A stretch of DNA of 64,000 nucleotides from Batillaria attramentaria (Eukaryota > Mollusca > Gastropoda > Batillariidae). The notes under the pieces were generated by a model. The model was not told where the DNA came from, searched no databases, and saw nothing but the letters and a program-made list of their open reading frames with translations. Within the stretch, counting starts at the first letter, position 1. Each line of letters begins with the position of its first letter. Where the stretch lies: positions 331,989 to 395,988 of the forward strand of contig JACVVK020000541.1 of the NCBI GenBank assembly GCA_018292915.2, given 5' to 3'. This document shows positions 57,801 to 62,119 of the stretch, one piece after another. A program made the translations under genes and the position numbers.

Positions 57801-58590
57801 TGTGTAACGGTCTTTGGTTTCACTAATGAAGCCAAAGTTCATTTTTATTATCTAGAATTGACTGATACGATCCTTTTCAGTTTGATACAATGTAGCGGAT
57901 TCAAACGACGTAATAAGCAATATTACTTTCCACACGGAAATGATGAACATCTCGCAGTGGGAAAAGTGTGAATGTCTCCATGGAATGAATTGCAACGACC
58001 TCGTCTTGGAATTTGATGCTGACTTTTGTCTTTGAGAGCATTGCGTGACTCAAAATAAAAGTACTGAAGTCGGTATTGTAGATGTAACTAAAAGGAAAGA
58101 GGTGCACAAAAAGGATAGGCATTATCATGAACAAATTAACAATTGATTGTTATGCAATATACGTGAAAAATGTGGTGACATTTTCTCATAATGAAATTCC
58201 TCAGTCCCTTTTCAAACCGTCCACCTTCTACTCTTACCATATCTCTACTGATAGTATACTTACACACTATGTTGAGGCGACAAGAGACTTGTGTAGAGAC
58301 ACCAGTAGAACAGCGAACACTGTAATCAGCCAGGAGCCGTGAGGGTGACTTGATGGTCAGCTGACGGACGGTGGATGACGGGCGGGACAGTCCGTACAGA
58401 GTCGGTAAGGTGGGGTTACAGGTGCTGGGGGTACATGATCCTATTGCTACATTCCCCGTATTGCCGACTTCGTCAATGACGGACCATCCGACAGTGTCCT
58501 GGGCACTAAACTGGTCACACGTGATGATGACGTCACGGGCTGTCTCGCTGACCTCAACACCGCCTGACCTACAGGCCGGCAGTCGGATAC
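7078..58590 (-). CDS. Multi-Ig-domain (predicted cell-surface or secreted) protein gene, partial, six exons
   Basis: Six minus-strand exons with good splice sites are arranged in one order and have compatible phases: 58590-58264 (1-1), 54614-54475 (1-0), 24410-24236 (0-1), 20229-19942 (1-1), 10772-10512 (1-1) and 7437-7078 (1-1). Together they encode five Ig-like domains, the second divided between two exons. Phase-1 borders are usual for extracellular Ig modules, so the product is probably a surface or secreted adhesion/recognition molecule. I did not find the signal-peptide exon (expected above 58590) or the membrane and tail exons (expected below 7078). Introns carry two LINEs and dozens of other insertions. 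The joining of all six into one transcript is inference. Confidence 0.6.
7465..7545 (-). pseudogene. Decayed partial duplicate of the Ig domain 5 exon start
   Basis: Immediately upstream (minus sense) of the domain-5 acceptor, the sequence reads [17 protein letters not shown] in frame. It parallels [17 protein letters not shown] of the real exon. Similarity stops after about 25 codons, just before the polypyrimidine tract of the real acceptor. It looks like the truncated remnant of a tandemly duplicated exon. Confidence 0.55.
7546..7995. other. Unassigned intron sequence
   Basis: No domain or repeat recognised apart from small CAG and A-rich runs at the right end. Confidence 0.4.
7996..8650 (-). 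repeat. Family C element, copy C3 (truncated)
   Basis: Minus-oriented copy starting AACAAGGAGGAACGGCCCCG. It includes the reverse-complement SINE-like tRNA segment (about 8290-8372), GA tracts and the paired GACGTCA motifs. It stops at about 8650, where the hammerhead-bearing element begins. Full copies run about 1.6 kb (see 25445-27052). Confidence 0.8.
8666..8935 (+). mobile_element. Hammerhead-ribozyme repeat, copy 1 (starts at the predicted cleavage point)
   Basis: The sense strand is plus. The copy begins with GGTC then GTGAGCGGC, that is, almost exactly at the self-cleavage position of the ribozyme seen in copies 2 and 3. It runs through CCTCCCGGTGGGAGG and a poly-C run, and ends CTTTACTTACTTCCCC against a TA microsatellite. 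It forms a head-to-head inverted pair with copy 2. Confidence 0.75.
8933..8966. repeat. TA microsatellite at the centre of an inverted pair
   Basis: Alternating TA between two inverted arms of about 270 bp. TA-rich joints between inverted copies are common for Penelope-like elements (established for that group; applied here by inference). Confidence 0.85.
8966..9380 (-). mobile_element. Hammerhead-ribozyme repeat, copy 2 (full unit)
   Basis: Minus-sense unit that includes about 110 bases upstream of the ribozyme (start near TAGAGCTTTAGGG reading minus), the hammerhead at 9219-9274, and the body shared with copy 1. No protein is encoded. It is near identical to copy 3 at 9525-9930. Confidence 0.75.
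9219..9274 (-). ncRNA. Type I minimal hammerhead ribozyme, copy 1
   Basis: Reading minus: stem I strand GCTCAC, conserved core CTGATGA, stem II GGGTC with loop CCATT and GACCC, conserved GAAA, a very short stem III ACC-AT-GGT, then C as the cleavage nucleotide, then GTGAGC pairing perfectly with GCTCAC. An outer GCC/GGC pair lies beyond a GCAT bulge. All core bases of the hammerhead consensus are present in the right order. The predicted cleavage lies between forward positions 9228 and 9227. The very short stem III is typical of type I motifs in animal retrozymes and Penelope-like elements. Confidence 0.85.
9525..9930 (-). mobile_element. Hammerhead-ribozyme repeat, copy 3
   Basis: Near-identical direct repeat of copy 2, preceded on the left by GAAAGTA and a unique arm (9455-9522) that recurs inverted at 10188-10255. 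Its right end (CTAAAGCTCT) abuts the captured Ig exon fragment. Confidence 0.75.
9773..9828 (-). ncRNA. Type I minimal hammerhead ribozyme, copy 2
   Basis: Same 56-nt motif as 9219-9274, with every conserved base and all three stems retained. The predicted cleavage is between 9782 and 9781. Confidence 0.85.
9940..10161 (+). pseudogene. Captured Ig domain 4 exon fragment, opposite strand
   Basis: The plus-strand sequence after GGTTACAG is a near copy of the domain-4 exon on the minus strand (10772-10512), including a few bases of the intron acceptor. It stays open through [20 protein letters not shown] and [11 protein letters not shown]. It differs at only a few residues (for example L/P and A/V twice). 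It stops at GCCAGTAA, losing the last ~17 codons and the donor, and joins the hammerhead element end AAGCTCTCAGC. It cannot encode a whole domain. Confidence 0.8.
10512..10772 (-). CDS. Ig domain 4 exon
   Basis: The acceptor is GGTTACAG and the donor GTGAGT after CGCGTCAAGT, phase 1-1, 261 nt. It is a textbook Ig domain: [20 protein letters not shown] (first Cys), [16 protein letters not shown], then [19 protein letters not shown] with the D-x-G-x-Y-x-C motif, ending MDGVLLRVK. It is the parent (or sister) of the captured copy at 9940-10161. Confidence 0.9.
10800..11470. other. Unassigned intron sequence
   Basis: Minus-strand frames at 11296-10976 and 11384-11097 are open, but no known domain was recognised and they overlap each other. 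I do not call a gene here. Confidence 0.35.
11475..12288. mobile_element. Possible pogo/Tigger-like non-autonomous DNA element
   Basis: The ends share an imperfect inverted repeat: ATACGCTATAGTCGAA on the left and ATACGCTAAGTCGAA (reverse complement) on the right. Internal GTTCGACTTATACGAAG, GTTCGACTTATCTGCG and TTGACTTATCCGAAG repeats resemble subterminal repeats of pogo-type elements. No transposase remnant was recognised and the target duplication is unresolved. Confidence 0.4.
12755..12796. repeat. GA and GAAC microsatellites
   Basis: A GA tract is followed directly by four to five copies of GAAC. Confidence 0.85.
12978..13041. repeat. CT/CA microsatellite at the 3' end of the LINE
   Basis: A CT then CA tract directly abuts the short 3' untranslated tail of the LINE (minus sense: TG then AG). 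It may be the tail of the insertion or its target. Confidence 0.75.
13098..15990 (-). pseudogene. LINE ORF2: endonuclease and reverse transcriptase, frameshifted
   Basis: The N-terminal part (15990-15034) has AP-endonuclease landmarks: [32 protein letters not shown] (GDFN normally) and ISDHYPV. After frame breaks near 15030 and 14960 the reverse transcriptase follows. It shows [26 protein letters not shown] and [13 protein letters not shown], then after another break at about 14027 [15 protein letters not shown] and [16 protein letters not shown]. The C-terminal region ends [16 protein letters not shown] replaces the usual [FY]ADDT context but retains both Asp. At least three breaks stop translation as one protein. 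Confidence 0.85.
16411..18196 (-). pseudogene. LINE ORF1 with coiled coil, SGNH hydrolase and Gln/His-rich tail, broken
   Basis: The first part (18196-17525) carries a coiled coil ([20 protein letters not shown]) and then the SGNH block [17 protein letters not shown]. An in-frame TAA at about 17525 interrupts it. The same frame resumes with [12 protein letters not shown] (block III, GxND). After a frameshift near 17190 comes [15 protein letters not shown] (block V, DxxH). All SGNH catalytic blocks are visible. The tail contains three near-identical Gln/His repeats of about 36 nt ([12 protein letters not shown] type) at 16720-16870 and ends rich in Pro, Trp and His. The additional frame at 18521-18222 (with [14 protein letters not shown]) may be the N-terminal part. 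Confidence 0.75.
18522..19582. other. Intron sequence with GT microsatellite
   Basis: Contains short degenerate TTCAA/TTCAC direct repeats (18615-18685), a GT microsatellite at 19254-19292, and a small piece of the hammerhead element (TATAGGGCAAGGCGGACTTG near 19481). No gene seen. Confidence 0.5.
19595..19764 (+). mobile_element. tRNA-derived SINE with 12-bp target duplication
   Basis: Head: A box TGGTCGAATGG and B box AGTTCGATCCC, the internal RNA polymerase III promoter layout. Body: CAAATATTTGTGCTGG .. GTCTTTGATATCACCC. Tail: AAACCCCCAAACACCCACCC. Flanking 12-bp direct repeats CCGTTTGGGACA at 19583-19594 and 19765-19776 show retroposition. The same SINE body is embedded in all full-length family C elements. 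Confidence 0.85.
19942..20229 (-). CDS. Ig-like domain 3 exon
   Basis: Acceptor TTTTTACAG, donor GTAAGT, phase 1-1, 288 nt. It reads [40 protein letters not shown] (Cys and Trp of the Ig core), then [20 protein letters not shown] (D-x-G-x-x-x-C) and [17 protein letters not shown]. Typical extracellular Ig fold with one extra Cys pair; sequons NMT and NAS. Confidence 0.8.
20270..20740. repeat. Decayed inverted-repeat element
   Basis: The left side has GCGCGTTTTATAGAGCGAGG and a second GGCGTTTTATAGGTC. The right side ends with the complement of GACGTGCGTTTTACAGACCGAG. The pattern resembles a miniature inverted-repeat element, but the arms are diverged and ends are approximate. Confidence 0.4.
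20741..22290. other. Unassigned intron sequence
   Basis: Short A-rich tracts only. A 20-base match to the end of family A (AGATGGTCACCAGCCCAATA near 21131) suggests one small repeat remnant. No exon supported. Confidence 0.4.
22291..24069 (+). mobile_element. L2/CR1-like LINE, 5'-truncated, with ATT-repeat 3' tail
   Basis: Plus-strand reverse transcriptase with [34 protein letters not shown] and [18 protein letters not shown]. After a frameshift near 22737 it continues [57 protein letters not shown] and [13 protein letters not shown]. After another break near 23270 come [18 protein letters not shown] and [12 protein letters not shown]. The 3' end GCGCTTTATCAATAAAATTA runs into ATT repeats, as in L2-group LINEs. 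Endonuclease and ORF1 are missing. Opposite in strand to the Ig gene. Confidence 0.85.
24236..24410 (-). CDS. Second half of Ig domain 2 exon
   Basis: Starts phase 0 at an AG immediately next to a TG microsatellite (minus sense TGTGTGTACAG) and ends at donor GTGAGT, phase 1; 175 nt. Reads [20 protein letters not shown], then [30 protein letters not shown] and GPLNVG. It supplies the second Cys and the Y-x-x-V-V-Y strand, completing the half-domain at 54614-54475, which ends in phase 0. Confidence 0.7.
24414..24470. repeat. CA microsatellite abutting a splice acceptor
   Basis: About 28 CA units, then GCAC repeats. On the minus strand it forms the whole tract upstream of the acceptor at 24411, in place of a normal polypyrimidine run. 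Confidence 0.85.
24848..25444 (+). repeat. Family C element, copy C1 (partial, tandem to C2)
   Basis: Begins with the perfect palindrome GTTGTTTCTCTATAGAG.. and runs 597 bp. The next copy (25445) restarts at the same base. The two are more than 95% alike by eye. A partial tandem duplication of the element's left part. Confidence 0.8.
25445..27052 (+). repeat. Family C element, copy C2 (full length, about 1.6 kb)
   Basis: Left end: palindrome AAGTTGTTTCTC/TATAGAGAAACAACTT then GACGGGGCAG. Right end: GGAGAAACAACTTTG .. GACGGGGCCGTTCCTCCTTG. In between lie an AT-rich conserved part, GACGTCA pairs, CT tracts, the embedded SINE and CACGTGGCTAATCGG. The small conserved frame starting MKRLLQ (about 25998) has no domain and differs among copies, so I treat it as fortuitous. 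No transposase. At least eight copies or pieces occur in the window. Confidence 0.8.
26651..26830 (+). mobile_element. tRNA-derived SINE embedded in family C
   Basis: A box TGGCCGAATGG, B box AGTTCGAATCC, the same body as 19595-19764 and tail AAACTCCTAAACACCCACCC. It sits inside the CT tract of the C element. It is present at the same place in C3, C4, C5, C6 and C8, so it was captured before C amplified. Confidence 0.75.
27053..27635. other. Unassigned sequence with T-rich run
   Basis: No coding or repeat assignment. A T-rich low-complexity run lies at 27467-27520. Confidence 0.4.
27636..27902. mobile_element. Miniature inverted-repeat element (MITE), 267 bp
   Basis: Arms of about 85 bp: CCTTGCATTAGGTGTCACGT on the left matches CCTTGCATTAGGTATCATAT on the right (reverse complement). 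Both continue through CCCAGTCGTCTATGAACAAT and CCCCTCAACAGCCCATGAAC. The loop also holds a shorter GAAATTTTCACACAG inversion. Confidence 0.75.
28077..28203 (+). mobile_element. 5'-truncated SINE with 14-bp target duplication
   Basis: Same SINE body as 19595-19764 but starting at CTCGGGTCGTGAGTTCG, just before the B box. The flanks carry TCTCCTCGGCGCAC at 28063-28076 and 28204-28217. Confidence 0.85.
28990..29312. repeat. Palindromic repeat inside the foldback element
   Basis: TAATGAGGTAGTCAGCGGCT at about 29053-29072 is inverted at about 29258-29277. The match extends through CGGGCAGAACT and GTGTGCGAGTCTC towards the centre and through GCTAGCGCTGACCGC outwards. Arms of roughly 110 bp. Confidence 0.7.
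29975..30398 (-). mobile_element. Second SINE family, tRNA head and ATT-repeat tail
   Basis: Minus strand: A box TGGTCTAGTGG and B box GGTTCGAGTCC near 30385-30320, then a body ending GCGCCTATACAATACTCATT and ATT repeats (30018-29975). Five-base repeats CAGTA flank it (29970-29974, 30399-30403). An unoccupied paralogous site exists at about 29796-29800 in the neighbouring tandem duplicate. The tail resembles that of the L2-like LINE at 22291-24069. Confidence 0.75.
30800..31078 (-). mobile_element. Third tRNA-related SINE family
   Basis: Minus strand: GGGGATTTGGTCTAGTGG (A box) and GGTTCGAGTCCCCGG (B box) within 31075-31009, then a body with a repeated CGATATGGT motif and CTAAAAATCCCACGTTC. 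A decayed relative lies at 35690-35800. The cloverleaf is not complete enough to call a working tRNA. Confidence 0.55.
31105..31497 (-). repeat. Family A repeat, copy 3 right part, with GT microsatellite
   Basis: Reverse complement of 3590-3784 joined to 5463-5600, uninterrupted at the D1 site (CATAATG, 31226 region). Includes GT/GCGT microsatellite 31230-31345. It is interrupted at 31498 by element B2 and continues at 32720-32878. Confidence 0.7.
31498..32719. mobile_element. B2: inverted-dimer B element with 8-9 bp target duplication
   Basis: Two B units joined tail to tail. The left unit runs from TAGACTCCAGAGTGCAG to about 32165, and the right unit is its inverted copy, ending CTGCACTCTGGATTCTAA. 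TTCACCCA flanks both sides (31490-31497, 32720-32727). The uninterrupted family A copy at about 3590-3600 has this octamer once. Confidence 0.8.
32720..32878 (-). repeat. Family A repeat, copy 3 left part
   Basis: Matches the reverse complement of 3405-3600 and ends against family C copy C4. Confidence 0.65.
32879..33468 (-). repeat. Family C element, copy C4 (truncated)
   Basis: Minus-oriented C copy from AAGGAGGAACGGCCCCG through the embedded SINE and expanded GA tracts (33277-33302, 33356-33405) to CTGAGATGGTCTGAGG. Confidence 0.8.
33469..37184. other. Mostly unassigned intron sequence
   Basis: No exon of a known family was found. A plus frame at 34687-34899 is preceded by an in-frame EELEEN and is Ser/Glu-rich ([19 protein letters not shown]). 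It is followed by a GTGAGC donor-like site, but nothing confirms it. The stretch holds GT microsatellites at 35348-35382 and 36522-36580 and a decayed SINE at 35690-35800. Confidence 0.35.
37185..38905 (-). repeat. Family C element, copy C5 (full length)
   Basis: Minus-oriented, with both ends. Internal duplication at about 37690-37860 and 37850-38000 (GCTTGTTCATGTCTTGTGA repeated). It ends with the GTTGTTTCTC/TATAGAGAAACAAC palindrome and is followed after a few A bases by copy C6. Confidence 0.8.
38907..39469 (-). repeat. Family C element, copy C6 (first part, split by a transposon)
   Basis: Minus-oriented, from AACAAGGAGGAACGG to TTTCCCTGTTG. It resumes at 43920 with GTTGGCTTTGTGACTTCTCC. 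Together they restore the uninterrupted order seen in C5. Confidence 0.85.
39885..39976 (+). CDS. Possible first coding exon of the 4.45-kb transposon
   Basis: The ATG at 39885 opens 30 codons plus two bases ([18 protein letters not shown], then [12 protein letters not shown]) and ends at a consensus donor GTAAGT at 39977. The stretch is basic, which would fit a DNA-binding start. No domain recognised, and the link to the downstream CXC exon is positional. Confidence 0.3.
41124..42641. mobile_element. 1.5-kb foldback element nested in the transposon
   Basis: The left arm begins CATATAGACGCCAATTC and the right arm ends GGGCGTCTATATG. Arms of nearly 600 bp match inverted throughout, for example GATGGGGACCGGGCTGACAT, CTGCTGCAGCTGCTACGCTTG with CATGTGCAGACG, and CACACGGCAAACATG. 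The loop (about 41700-42065) carries TGACCTTGACCTT motifs. No coding. Confidence 0.8.
42678..43214 (+). pseudogene. Transposon-type CXC-tail (tesmin/TSO1-like) protein, C-terminal exon, broken
   Basis: After an acceptor-like TTATCCTCGGGCTGCTACAG the frame reads [20 protein letters not shown], then [21 protein letters not shown] one-base shift near 42860 moves it to [16 protein letters not shown], then [20 protein letters not shown] and [22 protein letters not shown] at 43086 stands where Cys is expected. The same frame then continues [19 protein letters not shown] and an acidic tail. The paired Cys pattern is a CXC zinc-binding tail found at the end of a large multicopy protein family of invertebrate genomes. 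One frameshift and one nonsense change make it non-functional. Confidence 0.75.
43920..44953 (-). repeat. Family C element, copy C6 (second part)
   Basis: Continuation of C6 after the transposon, including a CA microsatellite (44706-44758) and the TATAGAGAAACAACTT end. Confidence 0.85.
45035..45977. mobile_element. B3: rearranged B element inside D2
   Basis: Starts TAGACTCCAGAGTGCAG and ends CCCCAGAGAGTGT like B1, at the same position in D. It contains a second, partly inverted B segment (45590-45840). The shared insertion point means D1 and D2 descend from one B-containing ancestor. Confidence 0.65.
46052..46170 (+). pseudogene. Broken THAP exon in D2, left arm
   Basis: The ATG at 46052 opens MAESGK then [14 protein letters not shown] and [11 protein letters not shown] follow in other frames, as at 4587. 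Degenerate. Confidence 0.6.
47391..47515 (-). CDS. Intact THAP-domain first exon in D2
   Basis: The ATG at 47515 gives [20 protein letters not shown], then [20 protein letters not shown] and K, 41 codons plus two bases, to donor GTAGGT. The C-A-A-P-N-C ligand pair and the P-F-F-R-F-P block are diagnostic of the N-terminal half of the THAP zinc-dependent DNA-binding domain. It lies just inside the right inverted end and reads inward, as a transposase start should. The later exons of the gene are absent from D2. Confidence 0.8.
47629..48553. other. Unassigned sequence
   Basis: No coding or repeat assignment. Confidence 0.4.
48554..49790 (-). repeat. Family C element, copy C7 (5' part missing)
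   Basis: Minus-oriented. Lacks the SINE-containing end. Contains an internal duplication of about 150 bp (49260-49460 and 49465-49640). Ends with the ATAGAGAAACAACTT palindrome. Confidence 0.8.
49791..50097. repeat. Remnant of the palindrome-ended repeat, plus poly-C
   Basis: AATGGAAACAACATATTGGG with GGCTGGTGGCCATCTTGTTT matches the reverse complement of 3335-3375. A poly-C run lies at 50020-50037. Confidence 0.5.
50198..50319 (+). CDS. THAP-domain exon 1
   Basis: The ATG at 50198 gives [20 protein letters not shown], then [20 protein letters not shown], with donor GTAAGC directly after AAA (phase 2). The C-x-x-x-C pair and F-F-Q-F-P are the THAP zinc-ligand and core motifs. Exon length and phase match the intact exon of D2 (both end after two bases of a Lys/Arg codon). 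Confidence 0.8.
50641..50790 (+). CDS. THAP-domain exon 2, partial
   Basis: The acceptor ends ACATCAACAG. One base completes the split Lys codon, then [20 protein letters not shown] and [20 protein letters not shown] follow. The W-V-x-x-x-R-R region and the later H-F are as in THAP domains, but the expected Cys before HF is not clear. The frame drifts into low-complexity sequence after about 50 codons, so the 3' limit is arbitrary and the gene is probably dead. Confidence 0.6.
51168..51206. repeat. GT microsatellite
   Basis: GT units followed by GA units within the THAP transposon. Confidence 0.85.
51671..52337 (-). mobile_element. B4: single B element with 8-bp target duplication
   Basis: A 667-bp minus-oriented B unit flanked by CGATCTCG (51663-51670, 52338-52345). 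Near identical to B1. Nested in the THAP transposon. Confidence 0.85.
52486..52612 (+). mobile_element. 5'-truncated SINE with 13-bp target duplication
   Basis: SINE body starting TGCTCGGGTCGTCAGTTCG, flanked by CCTGATGTACTGC (52473-52485, 52613-52625). It begins at nearly the same base as the copy at 28077. Confidence 0.85.
52646..54240 (+). repeat. Family C element, copy C8 (near full length)
   Basis: Plus-oriented, AAGTTGTTTCTCTATAGG to CCGTTCCTCCTTGTT. The left palindrome is shortened. Contains the embedded SINE (about 53826-54020, with a poly-G expansion at 53958-53980). Confidence 0.85.
54475..54614 (-). CDS. First half of Ig domain 2 exon
   Basis: Acceptor CTGTCCCTTCAG, phase 1; ends AAG at donor GTTAGC, phase 0; 140 nt. 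Reads [20 protein letters not shown], then [20 protein letters not shown] and FRGDSK. Supplies the first Cys and the C-x-W core. The phase-0 end fits the phase-0 start at 24410, about 30 kb downstream. The donor is weaker than consensus. Confidence 0.65.
54700..55300 (+). repeat. Interspersed repeat with AAT tract, CA and poly-G runs
   Basis: TTGCTTTTATATAGCGCAGT with CAGACGCTGGCTCAGAGCGC, then microsatellites (54765-54812 CA; 54853-54870 G), then GAATTCCAAACTCTCGAGAC and GGGAGTCAATGCAAATGC. This layout is familiar as a dispersed repeat of aquatic invertebrate genomes; the class was not determined. Confidence 0.5.
55575..57215 (+). repeat. Degenerate array of about ten ~171-bp units with coding-like consensus
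   Basis: The motif GATTCCGAATCCGACGAGTG recurs with its GAGT at 55617, 55727, 55950, 56111, 56292, 56463, 56641, 56820, 56980 and 57156. Most spacings are 160-181. Different units retain pieces of one peptide ([48 protein letters not shown]), so the ancestor was probably in-frame with 57 codons per unit. Indels now scatter the frames. One 200-bp block (55681-55880) recurs nearly exactly at 56590-56800, a recent duplication. Confidence 0.65.
57216..58263. other. Unassigned sequence between the array and Ig exon 1
   Basis: Poly-C and AAT runs at 57219-57285, then no assignable feature. A minus frame at 57835-57650 is open for 61 codons without a known motif. Confidence 0.4.
58264..58590 (-). 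CDS. Ig-like domain 1 exon
   Basis: Acceptor GTGACTGTAG, donor GTAAGT, phase 1-1, 327 nt. Reads [80 protein letters not shown] and RCSTG. It has the Cys/Trp core, the L-T-I strand and the D-Y-S-V-R-C strand of an Ig fold, with two extra Cys. It is the most upstream exon I can recognise. Confidence 0.75.
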
Positions 58591-58599
58591 CTACAGTCA

Positions 58600-59756
58600 C
58601 ATGAGCTACATTGCAGAAACTCTCATAAACAAAACATGTTTGATCAGCAGTTATATCTCACACTATGAATTGCTGGCAATGGCCCGAACTAAATCCAAAC
58701 TTGTCGAATGCTCAAATTTGTGAATTTGACAAAGTTTACATTGCAAAGCTATTTATATAAAACTCATCCGATGCGACCGTGAAGTCCAACTCTATTGGCG
58801 TATTTATTCTGAAAGAAAACAATTTCGGGAGCTTTTGGCACAGTATGTATGTATACAAACACACGCTCCTGAGGTGTCAGTGTGCCATGCATCTGATACT
58901 GAATTGGTCTGTGAACAGCTTTGTCCTTATCAGTGATATCACTGTCTTTATCTCTTTTTCAAAGCCTTTCACAAGACCCATAGAATCTTAGATTTGTTTC
59001 ACATGTCCAGAATGTTTGTTTTTCAACAAACTGAACAAATTTACCATGAATTATAAAGAATACCATAAGTTTGTTTGTCGCCAGGTGCGCACAGTCAAAA
59101 GTACGTGCTAAAAATAGAAAATGACGATACTAAAAAAAATGCGAATCGTTACAGGTAAGATATCTTCAGATTTGGATTCAGCACACAAAATACATCTAGG
59201 ATCACCCATTTTTTTGTACTTTAGAAAACCTGTCCACGGAAAAGATATTTTAAGCAGTACTTTTGGGTGCGTCTCACCGCCTATAATTCAGGAAAAGTTG
59301 CCTACGTGCACAATTTTGATACTTTAGCTAGTAAGGGCTATGGGTATGTTTTGGCTTAATGCCGGCATGAAACGGTTATAATGCATGCTGAACCTTTTGA
59401 TGTGTAACACATGGTGGTTTCAGGCGTGGGGGAGTACTTAGAAAAGAGGTAAAAGATGGGGTCCTCCTACACATGTTCTGAGTGCAGAGCGGCGGCCGGA
59501 CAGCCGGCTGATTAGCCCGAGATCGATCGGGAAAATTTGTCTGATGGCTATGGTTTGGCTTTGTGCCGGTGTCATAAAGTTGTTGGACCCCCATAGTACT
59601 TGGACCCCCCCCCCCCCCCCGGTCCAATAACTTTAAAGTTAATGGACCCCTCCTATAGTTTGTTGGACCCCCCTGTTACTTAAAGGTGTTTCTCATTAAA
59701 CTTAAGGTATTTGAACCCATGTCGTGATTGTTTATAGATCTCCCTGTGATGTTTGA

Positions 59757-59794
<38 letters not shown>

Positions 59795-62030
59795 TCGGGG
59801 GTTATATGCTCTGTGAGAACCTTCAGCCTCCAAATTTTTGGTGGTTAGACGGAACATCTCTGTTTTTGCGTCTTTTCAAAAGAATCGTATATTTCCTGAA
59901 AGAGGCTAGCTTTAGCCACATTTTAATGTAGTGAACGTTCTTATAAGTCGAATACTTTAGGATATACAGAGCGGTGAATTCTGGACACAGCCTGCAGATG
60001 TGTTGTGAGAACCTCAGCTCAGACACAAACAACAGATGTAATCTGGGAACCGAGCAGACACAGCCCACAGATGTGCTGTGGGAACATCAGGTCAGACACA
60101 AACAGCATATGTAATCTGGGAACGTAGACGATAAAACTACAGATTAAATCAGGGAACTTATACCATGAAACTACAAATACACTTTTGTAAACTTAAACCC
60201 TAGCTTTTCATTCCTGACCAGGTTGGAAACATTATCAGTTGCCAAAAGAGTCCAATGCAACATGCGATCACTGTCACATAGTTTTTGTTTGTAATAGAAC
60301 TGCTTTATAACAATGTCAGAATTAACGCTGTAAGTGCTATATAAAGCCAAATACAAGATTCAAATGCATGTAACTAGATGTGCATTGACTAGAGGGGTTT
60401 GGGTGCCACTCAAAATCTCCAAAGGCTGTGAGCCAAATGGGGCGATGCTCATTTTAAGGATTCCGACCAACTTTGTGCTGCTTTTGATAGTAGAGAAATC
60501 AGGTGTACTTCGAACTTGTGGCATTTTCAGAGCGGTCTGTCTTGACACAAGTGTTAAAGGCCCTAATGTTAAGATTTGGTGCTCATAGGTCACACTGAGG
60601 GTGTCAGACATCCCACAACTTGGACAACTGCACAATCCAGCATGTCAAAGCTTGATGAAGAGCCAACAGTGGGATGCACGTGACGCATCTTATGGGGATG
60701 GATCAAAACACATACTACTCAGTAGCAGAATTTTCGACTGCAAGTGCAAGTGTAAACTGCACGTTATTGCATTACTAATCACTAAGATAGAGTATTTCGC
60801 GCATACAGGTGCACTAACAAGCGATACTGTTCCATGGTAAACATCGAAATAGTACATTTAAGCTCATTCAATGATAAAGTTCTCCACAACGTTGGTGTAT
60901 GCCAGACAAGGATGTAGATACCTGTTTGCCGTTGTTGAACTTGGTACATATTGTGTAACAGGAAAGACAGGATTCGCCTAACAAAAGTTTTTGTTTCCAT
61001 CCACAAACATTGAGCGCAGATTGCAGGGTGAGGGGGGGGGGGGTCTCTATCCCACTCTCTCTACCTTCAGGCTGCTTGATACAGGTTTTGAAACAGTGAC
61101 TTTCTTCATTGTGACCACTGAAAGAGGAAAAAAAAAAGGGGGGGGGGGGCGGGGGGCGGTAAGGCCAACTCCCGCCGTCGTGCTGTTCAGTACAAGTTGA
61201 TCTTGATGGTTAGATTTTTCTGAGGCTGAGAAAGAGGGTTTCTTGGAAAGAGAGTTGGGTGGGGTTTTTATGTTGTCAAGTTGTTGTTGTTGTTGTTGAC
61301 ATTTTGACTTTTTTATTGGAGCGTTGTGGTAGCGTTCATTCTTCTAACTCAGCCATGAGAGTCTCACCAGTGATATACATCTCTGGTCTCACGGTGCTGT
61401 CACAACTAAGGTCCGCTCTGACTGCTGCACAAAGCAAAGTTCTTTTGTTGAGTGCAGATCAAGCAAAACCATTGTATCGTGTCGCCCGGCTCACATCACA
61501 ACTCTCGCTCTTGCGCGCGTGGCTCAGTACACGTTGCCAATTGGCACTCACCTGTGAAATCTCTCGGTGATGCCAAACTACTTTAACAGGGGTTGTCGTT
61601 TTTCTGTCATTTTCAGTTCATTTGTTCCATTTCACCTGGTAGAGAAGAACGTTAAACCGAAGCCAGTCCCCTGTCTTTTTGTATTTTTCAACAGTTCTCC
61701 TTAGTTAACCGTGAAATCAGATAGACACCATTTAGTTGAACATAAGATTTAATAAACTGGTACCACTACCGATTCTAATTAAATCATTGACATAACTCTC
61801 TCTCTCTCTCTCTCTCCTTTAGGATATACTGAGGTCCCAAATGATTTAATGGCGGATTTCTCTTCTAACCAAACAGTTCGTTTGCTTTTTTTCCAAGACT
61901 TAATTGTGAAACTTGTAAATCGAGTGAATACAATTATTCTTTTATTTTTTCCTATTTTTCCGTTCAGTAAACAGGTAATCTTGTTATCCTTAAAAAAGAA
62001 ACGCCCCCCCCCACCCCCCTCCCCACGTTG
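58600..62030. other. Unassigned sequence with small repeats
   Basis: Holds tandem TTGGACCCCC motifs with a poly-C run (59580-59675), a CA microsatellite (59760-59792), a two-unit ~75-bp tandem repeat (GACACAAACAACAGATGTAA near 60020 and 60097), and poly-G runs (61030-61045, 61138-61160). The signal-peptide exon of the Ig gene may lie here but was not identifiable. Confidence 0.4.
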
Positions 62031-62119
62031 TTCATCACTAGACGGCTCTTAGCCCGGCTCAACGACCGTATTCCGATGATTTAAACTTTCCCCCGATTCC
62101 TACCATCTTTTCTCTCCGC

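Noticed and set aside
57650..57835. 61-codon minus-strand ORF as an upstream exon of the Ig gene
   Set aside because: It lies downstream of the domain 1 exon in the minus direction, has no Ig features and no matching phase.
60334..60635. Overlapping open frames on both strands near 60.4 kb
   Set aside because: No recognisable motif on either strand and no convincing splice signals.
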